From: Ligustrum vulgare
Taxonomy: Eukaryota > Streptophyta > Magnoliopsida > Lamiales > Oleaceae
Assembly (NCBI GenBank): GCA_963555705.1
Contig: OY743190.1
Coordinates: 15,383,491 to 15,447,490, forward strand
Length of the DNA stretch: 64,000 nt
Reading direction: 5' to 3'
Shown: piece after piece, positions 56,740 to 64,000 of the stretch
How positions within the stretch are numbered: the first letter of the stretch is position 1
Layout of the letters: each line of letters opens with the position of its first letter
The notes under the pieces: model-generated
The model's database searches: none
What the model was told of the DNA's origin: nothing
Seen by the model: only the letters and a program-made list of their open reading frames with translations
Translations under genes and position numbers: made by a program

Positions 56740-59700
56740 ATGATAAAAGACTTTGATGTTATCCTTGGTATGGATTGGTTTTCTAAAAACTATGCAACCA
56801 TTCGTTGTACCGAAAGAGTGGTTATTTTCCAAAGATCGGGGGAAAAGGAGTTTCGTTTTGTAGGAACTGAGACAAATACTTTTCCTCCTATAGTGTCAAC
56901 AACTCGGGTTGAAAGGATTTTGAGGAAGGAATTATGTCAGGGATTTCTAATATCGATGTCCAATATTAAACAAGATAAGTTGTCAGTTGAGGATGTTCGA
57001 ATAGTTCAACACTATAAAGATGTTTTTCCAGAAGATCTTTCAGGTGTACCTCCAGACAGACAAGTAGATTTTACCATCGAATTAGTACCAGGAGAAACAC
57101 CTATTTCAAAGGCTCCATATCGTATGGCACCGTTGGAACTGCAAGAGTTAAAGGCACAGTTGAAGGAATTTCTTAATAAAGGTTTTATTAGACGAAGTGT
57201 ATCACCTTGGGGTGCGCCTGTGCTGTTTGTGAAAAAGAAGGATGGAACAATGAGACTGTGTATTGACTATCGAGAATTGAATCACCTCACTATCAAAAAC
57301 AAATACCCACTTCCGAGAATAGAAGATTTGTTTGACCAACTCAAGGGGGCTACAGTATTTTCGAAGATTGATCTGAGATCAGGATATCATCAATTGAGAA
57401 TTAAGTCAGATGATATCCCTAAGACAGCTTTTAGGATGCGTTATGGGCATTATGAATTTTTGGTGATGCCTTTTGGATTAACCAATGCCCCAGCAGTATT
57501 TATGGATCTAATGAACAGGGTATTCCATGAATACTTAGATCAATTTGTCATAGTTTTTATTGATGACATCTTAATTTATTCGAAGAGTGATGAAGAACAT
57601 GAGAAACATCTTACGATTGTCTTGGAAACTCTAAGAAAAGAGAAGCTTTATGCCAAATTCAAGAAATGTGAATTTTGGTTGGATAAGATAGGTTTTCTGG
57701 GGCATGTAATCACAGCACAAGGCATTGAAGTTGACCCAACTAAAGTTGAAGCAGTGAATAATTGGACAAGACCAACCAATGTTGGAGAAATACGTAGCTT
57801 TTTGGGATTGGCTGGTTACTACAGAAGGTTTATCGAGGGATTTTCTAAAATAGCAGGACCTTTGACCCAGTTGACTCGTAAAGGGATAAAATTTCAATGG
57901 ACAGAGAAATGTGAACAGAGCTTCCAGGAGCTGAAACGAAGATTAGTAACAGCTCCAGTATTAACAATACCAGATGGATTAGATGGATTCGTCATATATA
58001 GTGACGCTTCAAAACAAGGCATAGGGTGTGTCCTGATGCAGAAAGGAAAGGTGATAGCTTACGCTTCTAGACAATTGAAACAATATGAACAGAACTACCC
58101 AACACATGATCTAGAATTAGCTGCAGTAGTTCATGCCCTTAAGATATGGCGTCATTACTTATATGGAAGTAGGTGTGATATATATACTGATCACAAGAGT
58201 CTGAAGTACTTTTTCACCCAAAAGGAACTAAATATGAGGCAGAGGAGATGGCTAGAGCTTGTAAAGGATTATGATTGCACTATCCTTTACAATCCTGGTA
58301 AAGCTAATGTAGTAGCAGATGCTCTTAGTAGAAAGACAATTGGACATTTAACAATGTTAATTACTATGCAAGACCAGTTGTTAAAGGATTTCGAAAACTT
58401 ACATCTAGAAGTAATTACTCCACCAACACAAACTATCACCAGGATATCGGCTCTAATGATTCGACCACCACTTAGAGATCGAATTAGAGTAGCACGAGAT
58501 GGTGATTCTTTCCTAAAAAATATTAAATCAGAAGTCGGTACTAGTAAGCGAAAGGATTTTGAGTTAAGCCCTGATAAAGCCTTACTCTTTAAGGGAAGGT
58601 TGTGTGTACCAAAAGACGAGGGATTGAGGAAAGAAATTCTTGAAGAAGCACACTTAACTCAATATACTGCTCATCCAGGAGGTACAAAGATGTATCGAGA
58701 CCTAAGGAGTATATTGTGGTGGAGAAATATGAAACGGTGCATATGTCTTTTTGTTAAGAAGTACATGACTTGTCAACAAGTGAAAGCTGAACATCAAAGG
58801 CCGTCAGGATTGTTGGAACCATTAAAAATTCCACAATGGAAATGGGAACATATAACTATGGATTTTGTTATGGGTTTTCCAAAATCAGCTAGGGGAAATA
58901 ATGCTATGTGGGTTATAGTCGATCGGTTAACAAAGTCAGCTCATTTTCTACCAGTGAAGATGAATTTCAGTATGGATCAATATGCACGATTATACATCAA
59001 AGAGGTCATCCGCTTACATGGTGTCCCATCCTCGATCGTATCTGATAGAGATCCAAGATTTACTTCTAAATTTTGGAAAAGTTTGCAAGGAGCTATGGGA
59101 ACCGAATTAAGTTTTAGTACGGCATTTCATCCTCAAACAGATGGGCAATCAGAGAGAACTATACAAACTTTAGAGGATATGCTACGTGCCTGCGTCCTTG
59201 ATTTAGGAGGCAGTTGGGAAAATTATGTACCATTGGTAGAGTTTGCCTATAATAATAGCTATCAAGTTACTATAAAGATGGCACCTTATGAAGCTCTATA
59301 TGGTAGAAAATGTAGATCTCCTCTTTATTGGGATGAAGTAGGTGAGCGAAGAGTATTGGGACCAGAAATAATTGAAGAAACCAGTCGAGCAGTTGATAAG
59401 ATAAGAGCTAGAATTAAGGCAGCTCAAGATCGACAAAAATGTTATGCTGATAAAAGGAGAAAAGATTTAGCATTCAATGTTGGTGATAAGGTTTTTATAA
59501 AGGTGGCACTGATGAAGGGAGTTTATCGCTTTGGAAAGAAGGGAAAACTTCGACCAAGATTTGTGGGTCCTTTCGAAATTTTGCAAAAGGTTGGAAATGC
59601 AGCTTATCGAATAGCTCTGCCACCAGATTTGTCAGCAATTCATGATGTATTCCACGTGTCAATGCTTAGACAATATGTGTCAGATCCGAGTAATGTGGTT

Positions 59701-59853
59701 AGTTATCAACCATTAGATATCCAACAAAACATGACTTATGAAGAAAAACCAGTAGTGAGAGTTCAATGGCGAAACCATGATGTCGAAGAATCAACGTGGG
59801 AAAGAGAAGAGGACATCAAGAATATGTATCCAGAACTTTTCAACCAAGTTTGA
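56740..59853 (+). CDS. Tekay pol: RT, RNase H, integrase, chromodomain (1037 codons, open)
   Basis: The frame opens with the protease end ([14 protein letters not shown]). RT at residues about 130-320: [46 protein letters not shown] and catalytic [11 protein letters not shown]. RNase H at about 415-545: [35 protein letters not shown] and [10 protein letters not shown]. Integrase: a zinc finger with both His but the first Cys of the CxxC replaced by Tyr (YMTC), then catalytic MDFVMGF, SDRDPRF and [13 protein letters not shown]-terminus: [12 protein letters not shown], then a chromodomain ([20 protein letters not shown] ... YPELF). The chromodomain would direct insertion into heterochromatin. 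It lies 28 bp before the PPT. It is not translatable as a fusion because gag is broken upstream, so any product would need an internal start. Confidence 0.92.
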   Translation: MIKDFDVILGMDWFSKNYATIRCTERVVIFQRSGEKEFRFVGTETNTFPPIVSTTRVERILRKELCQGFLISMSNIKQDKLSVEDVRIVQHYKDVFPEDLSGVPPDRQVDFTIELVPGETPISKAPYRMAPLELQELKAQLKEFLNKGFIRRSVSPWGAPVLFVKKKDGTMRLCIDYRELNHLTIKNKYPLPRIEDLFDQLKGATVFSKIDLRSGYHQLRIKSDDIPKTAFRMRYGHYEFLVMPFGLTNAPAVFMDLMNRVFHEYLDQFVIVFIDDILIYSKSDEEHEKHLTIVLETLRKEKLYAKFKKCEFWLDKIGFLGHVITAQGIEVDPTKVEAVNNWTRPTNVGEIRSFLGLAGYYRRFIEGFSKIAGPLTQLTRKGIKFQWTEKCEQSFQELKRRLVTAPVLTIPDGLDGFVIYSDASKQGIGCVLMQKGKVIAYASRQLKQYEQNYPTHDLELAAVVHALKIWRHYLYGSRCDIYTDHKSLKYFFTQKELNMRQRRWLELVKDYDCTILYNPGKANVVADALSRKTIGHLTMLITMQDQLLKDFENLHLEVITPPTQTITRISALMIRPPLRDRIRVARDGDSFLKNIKSEVGTSKRKDFELSPDKALLFKGRLCVPKDEGLRKEILEEAHLTQYTAHPGGTKMYRDLRSILWWRNMKRCICLFVKKYMTCQQVKAEHQRPSGLLEPLKIPQWKWEHITMDFVMGFPKSARGNNAMWVIVDRLTKSAHFLPVKMNFSMDQYARLYIKEVIRLHGVPSSIVSDRDPRFTSKFWKSLQGAMGTELSFSTAFHPQTDGQSERTIQTLEDMLRACVLDLGGSWENYVPLVEFAYNNSYQVTIKMAPYEALYGRKCRSPLYWDEVGERRVLGPEIIEETSRAVDKIRARIKAAQDRQKCYADKRRKDLAFNVGDKVFIKVALMKGVYRFGKKGKLRPRFVGPFEILQKVGNAAYRIALPPDLSAIHDVFHVSMLRQYVSDPSNVVSYQPLDIQQNMTYEEKPVVRVQWRNHDVEESTWEREEDIKNMYPELFNQV

Positions 59854-59881
59854 GGTAATTTCGAGAAAGAAATTTTTTTTT

Positions 59882-59894
59882 AAGGGAGGAGGGA
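59882..59894 (+). other. Polypurine tract of the Tekay element
   Basis: aagggaggaggga directly before the 3' LTR TGTAATACTCC. Confidence 0.92.
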
Positions 59895-61723
59895 TGTAAT
59901 ACTCCAAAAATTTTTTATGCTCGTTTAATTTATTCATTTAATTTTTTTTATGATAATTTAACTTTTCAAATTTTCTATGACCAAAATTATTAATGATTGC
60001 CAAGTTTGCATTGTTGGTTGATTAAAAAGTTTTCCAAGATTAGTTAATTAAGTTTTTTTTGGGGATTAATATCAAGTTTTATACCTAATTCCTAGTGATA
60101 AGTATTTCATATAATCTTGGCCGAGATTTATCTTAGGAGTGAAGTAATTTTCTTGCAATGTAAAGGCAAGCATGACATGAGGTGTATAGTTAGGTAACAA
60201 GCAAGCATGAGGTGTCAACTAGTTGCAAGTTATCTTAATAGTGAAGAAATTTTTCCTAGCATTGCAAGCATGAGGTGTTTAACTTAAGCATGAGGTGTCC
60301 AATTAAATATATGAGGTAAATGCATGGAGAGCATGCAAGAGCTAATGGAGATAAATCTTGCATGTGGATACACCAATAGGAAATAGTTAACCTCTTGTCC
60401 TTACTTAGTTCATAGGTCTTCTTTCCTTGGATTATTAAGAGACGTTCTTTATATGTCTTGACAACCAAAATATTACTTTCAAAGAAAAAAACCAACAGCA
60501 AGAGTTAGTGGAAGAGAGTAAAGAGAAAAGATATAGTAAGAATAAAAGAAGAAGAGCAAAGGCTAGCACTTTCAAGTATACTATTCCACCAAAATTTCTC
60601 CAAGCTTTAAGGTAAGATAATTTCTATGCTCAAGTGGTAGGATTTCATGGTAATATTTATGCTTAAGCTATGCATGAAAACCCATAATATGAAAGATGTG
60701 GACAAGTCCACAAAGTTAGATATCTATTTATGCCTTAGGACAAGTCCGAAGGGCACCGGCAAGCCGGAATGTGCAAGTGTGTGTTTGAATGTTTTCTTTT
60801 GTGTAATATTAAAATGTTAAATCCGAGCATGATATCTTACTGAGTATTCTTTATACTCATATTATTTTATACTAAATTATCATATTCATGATCGTTGAGT
60901 CAAAGGAAGTCAGTCGCCTACTCGATGATGGACTGAGGACAAATTTATTTTGCATCAGTTTCCTTTTCGTATGTTTTGTTCAAAAAAAACTGTTTTCCAT
61001 ATGTTTTTCTTGTGGTATTAAATATAAACATGTATAAGAAATGATGTAATATGGTAATGAAAGTAAATTTTGTGATCATATCTTCCATGTTATGCTAAGA
61101 GAAATTTTTATAGACCTTTTCCTGCAATGATAAAAGAGGCAGAAACTGGACAGGTTTTTAGGGTCAATTCAAAATACTATTACCAATTCTATAGAAACCT
61201 ATTTGAGACTCCAAAAATACTTCTGCGTTCCTATTTGAGTTTTCTTTATATGAGATCAAGAATCACTCCATTTGGATTTGTGTGGCCTGAGATATAAATT
61301 TTTAAGAGTCGAAAGGTCAATCTGAAGTTTCTGTGCAGGACCTCACTGTTTTAATAAAACGTCTATATCACATGATCTTATTAATTTTCCATATTTTAAT
61401 ATAGGAAACTACTTGAAAATATCTTCCCAATGCCACAGATTTTATAGAAAATGGAGTTGGGATGAATTTTATAAAAATGTTTGAACTGGCTGCCCCAACT
61501 AGCCGTGACTGCACCGAGTTCGTTTACGTAAAGAAAAATTTCAGGTTAGCATGTACTTCTGCTGGCCATTAAATTTTATAGAGATATTTTACTACAAGTG
61601 AAAAATAAGTTTCCAGTATATATTTCATTTTATTTAATAGTTCTTTTTTTCTTTCCATGTAACAAAAGCAAAAGTTATTATGTTTAATACGTGACACTCG
61701 AAGCTAAGGTTCGGGTCGTCACA
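59895..61723 (+). repeat. 3' LTR of the Tekay element (1829 bp)
   Basis: Complete TGTAATACTCC...GGGTCGTCACA. Followed at once by Athila-like LTR sequence. Confidence 0.93.
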
Positions 61724-62161
61724 CAAATTGTAAATATATATTAGTTGACTTGGATCATAAAATAATGATTGATGATGATATGGAATCAATTGAATGATAT
61801 TGGAGTTCAAAGGATCAAAGTTGCACTTGAAAAGGACTTGGGGGCGAAAAAGGATTCGAACAAGTTATTTCTTGATTTTTAGTTGGACTTTGAGACCTGT
61901 TTTTTGGGATAGTAAAAGTTCAAATTGGAAAAACTGTATTTATGTAAGAATTGTAGCCTTTAGTTTATTTGGACATTTATTGCTTTTAGTAGTTAGGCTG
62001 TTCAAAAATCACGACCTTCATATTTATTTGTAGTCTAGGATTCGATTAATCGAAGCTAATAGTAAATATATTAGTCCTCTTGGGATCGACAACTCGACTC
62101 AAAAAGTCCACTTCTCTACTTGTTAACGATATCATATACTTGCGATAATTTTTCACAAACA
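61724..62161 (+). repeat. 3' end of the Athila-like 3' LTR
   Basis: Similar to the right part of 47910-49448 with an internal deletion. It ends tcacaaaca before the TSD aacac. Confidence 0.75.
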
Positions 62162-62166
62162 AACAC

Positions 62167-64000
62167 ATTAACCTGAACAGGATTAAAAGGTTGGTTAAGG
62201 ATGGACCTCTAACTGATTTAAAGGCCAATTCCTTACCAACTTGTGAATCATGTTTGGAAGCTAAAATGACCAAGATATTCTTTACTGCAAAAGGACTTGG
62301 AGCTAAAGAAGTCTTGGAATTAGTCCATACCAATGTATGTGGTCCTATGAGTACGCCTACTAGAAATGTCCATTAGGTTTTTGTGACCTTCAAAGATGAC
62401 TACTTAAGATATGGCTATATTTATCTTATGTCTCTAAAGTCTAAAACTTTTGACAAATTCAAAGTTTTTCAGACTGAAGTTGAGAAACTCTTAGGTAAAT
62501 ATATTAAAACATTTCGATCAGATCGAGGTGGTCAATGCCAATCAGGCGAATTCATTAAATACTTATAGGATAAAGGAATTGTATCTCAACTGAGCATGCC
62601 GGGGACACCCCAGCAGAATGACATTTCAGGAACAACTTTGTTAAATATGATATGATCAATGATTAGTTTCTCTACGCTACCTACTTCCTTCTGAGGATCT
62701 GCACTTCAGAAAGCTACATATCTTTTGAACTTTGTTCCATATAAGTCGGTTTCCAAGACTCCCCTAGAGTTGTGGAATTGTCGTAAGCCCAACTTACACA
62801 ACATTCGCAGTTGGGGTTGTCCGTCCAGTACATGTGTTGAATGGAAAGACTAGGAAATTGGAACCTAGAAAAGAAAAAAGCCTTTTCATAGGTTATCCCA
62901 GGGGAACGAGAGGATATTACTTCTATAGTCCTCAAAACAAGAAGATATTTTTTTTCAACAAATGCAACTTTCTTGGAGAACAAGTACATAGAAGAAAAGG
63001 AGTCTCAATGCAAGATTGTGTTGGAAGAGAGAGAGTCTACTCCTAGCTTATCTAGTCCTAAGAAACTTTCTGAGGTTCCATATGAATATCCCGAAGGTAA
63101 CATTCATAGGGTGCAACATTTGAGTGGGAGTAGTGGAGATCTACCTCTGACCATAAATACTGCACTGGACATGAATGAAGAGGATAATGATCCAGTAAGT
63201 GATACTGGACTTAATCATCAAAATACGCAAACCAATTAGGAAATCCAAGAATGTCCATTGTAGAGAAGAAGTTAGAGGATCATCAGGAAACCTTCAAGGT
63301 ACTTTCTATTAGGAGAATTCTATAAGGCGATCTCCTTAAAGTAAGAAGTTGATCCAAAATCTTATCAAGATGCGATAAATGATGTGGATGCAAATTCATA
63401 GAAGAGTGCTATGAAATTCGAGATGGAATCAATGTATCAGGCCTGGGATCTTGTGGAAGTGCTCGAAAGGATCAAACCCATTGGGTGCAAGTAGATCTAC
63501 AAGAGGAAAAGTGGAGTGGATGGAAAGGTTGAAACCTTTATAGCTAGACTAATAGCCAAATGATTTACCCATAGGGAAGGCATCGATTATGGTGAGACCT
63601 TCTCTTCGGTTGCTATACTTAAATCCATTCATGTACACTTACCCATCACAACTCATACAAATAATGAGATATGGTAGATGGACGTCAAGATAGCATTCTT
63701 GAATGGATGTCTTGACGAAAGCATCTACGCAACCAGAAGGATTTGTCACTTGAGGAAATGAAGGCAAACTATGCAAGCTTTAGAGATTTATTTATGGATT
63801 AAAGCAAGCATCTAGGTCTTGGAATAAAATATTCGATAAAATGATTAAAAATATGGTTTTGATTAGAACTTCGACGAACCTGCGTCTACAAAAAGAAACA
63901 GGAAAATCAGATAGTTTTCTAGTACTTTATGTGGATGACATATTACTCTTTAGGAATGATGTAGAAATGTTGTTTGTAGTGGTTGGTCCAACAATTTAGC
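62167..64000 (+). pseudogene. Copia integrase and reverse transcriptase (third segment, runs off the edge)
   Basis: Resumes the copia frame: INLNRIKRLVKDGPL, the zinc-finger end CESCLEAKM, integrase core with ELVHTNVCGPM, FKDDYLRYGYIYLMSL, FRSDRGGQ and GTPQQND, then RPN-like LELWNCRKPNLHNIRSWGCP wording and YPRGTRGYYFYSP. RT remnants: ETFSSVAILKSI, DVKIAFLNG and, at about 63925-63950, the intact catalytic LYVDDILLF. Stops and frameshifts occur every 100-200 bp. Together with 20658-21346 and 47320-47909 it makes one old, inactive copia element whose 3' end is outside the window. Confidence 0.9.

Larger units (their letters stand above)
51999..61723 (+). mobile_element. Chromodomain Tekay element with anomalous 5' end
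   Basis: LTRs 51999-53825 and 59895-61723, gag 55366-56719, pol with chromodomain 56740-59853 and PPT at 59882-59894. The 5' LTR lacks its first few bases (TGTA) and is preceded by internal sequence of the Athila-like element, so no TSD is readable. Instead of a PBS, the 5' LTR is followed by 467 bp that repeat what follows the 3' LTR (53826-54292 compared with 61724-62189). The element has therefore been rearranged after insertion, or the region is misassembled. Confidence 0.85.
47910..62161 (+). mobile_element. Athila-like element inserted in copia integrase region, rearranged
   Basis: The copia frame breaks after ggacac (47909) and resumes at 62167 with attaacctgaacagg, encoding INLNRIKRL exactly where copia integrase should continue. 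TSD copies are gacac (47905-47909) and aacac (62162-62166). The 5' LTR is 47910-49448, followed by a degraded PBS. The 3' LTR survives only as its last 440 bp (61724-62161), because the Tekay element and a deletion replace its front. The internal part lacks recognisable pol, so it is a non-autonomous derivative. Confidence 0.75.

Overview
This is plant (angiosperm) nuclear DNA, almost certainly a gene-poor, repeat-dense and probably pericentromeric or other heterochromatic segment. The evidence is a near-continuous pile of Ty3/gypsy and Ty1/copia LTR retrotransposons with plant-type primer-binding sites (TGGTATCAGAGC, complementary to initiator tRNA-Met) and plant lineages (CRM, Tekay/Del-like, Tat/Retand-like, Athila-like, copia). 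There are also a hAT-type MITE and remnants of two plant gene families: an LRR receptor kinase and a LONELY GUY (LOG) cytokinin-activating enzyme. I see no intact host gene, no rRNA or tRNA gene and no CRISPR array. The species cannot be named from the sequence.

Layout. 1-5189: the 5' part of a Tekay-like element on the minus strand (partial pol, gag, 2.1-kb LTR), with a 460-bp hAT MITE inside gag. 5190-6817: relic of a CRM-type leader and LTR. 6983-about 8480: possible solo copia LTR. 9478-16596: a structurally complete CRM-clade (centromeric type) element on the minus strand, with 900-bp LTRs and TSD actat. 17885-18660: broken LRR receptor kinase fragment. 20658-64000: a degenerate copia element on the plus strand that is split twice. 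The first split (21347-47314, TSD acagg) is a Tat-lineage element. Its gag is split by a Tekay-like non-autonomous element (23043-39280). The 3' LTR of that element is in turn split by a very young non-autonomous element (29522-37831, TSD ttacc) with two 2328-bp LTRs and a captured LOG fragment. That is four nested levels. The second split (47910-62161, TSD gacac/aacac) is an Athila-like element, itself invaded by a chromodomain Tekay element (51999-61723). The copia pol then runs off the right edge.

How the parts work: the Tekay element at 55366-59853 keeps a 1037-codon RT-RNaseH-integrase-chromodomain frame but has a broken gag. The Tat element keeps one reading frame over gag-pol that is broken almost only by point stop codons, many explicable as C-to-T (or G-to-A) changes. 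It also carries a spliced-looking antisense gene with its own TATA box beside the 3' LTR. The CRM element keeps a 752-codon gag-protease frame, and its pol C-terminus is encoded across the polypurine tract into the 3' LTR.

Most unusual points: (1) a LOG gene 3' end with 3' UTR and poly(A) signal inside a young non-autonomous retrotransposon; (2) a 2.3-kb duplicated block made of Tekay LTR, Athila LTR remnant and copia target, which places downstream flank sequence inside the Tekay element and leaves no PBS after its 5' LTR; (3) an extra ORF with copia-gag-like character and an acidic tail upstream of a Ty3 gag; (4) an LTR minisatellite carrying 27 copies of GTAAGTAT, a consensus 5' splice site; (5) an array of TACGGCCGTA palindromes in the CRM LTR. 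All boundaries were read by eye; no alignments or searches were run.
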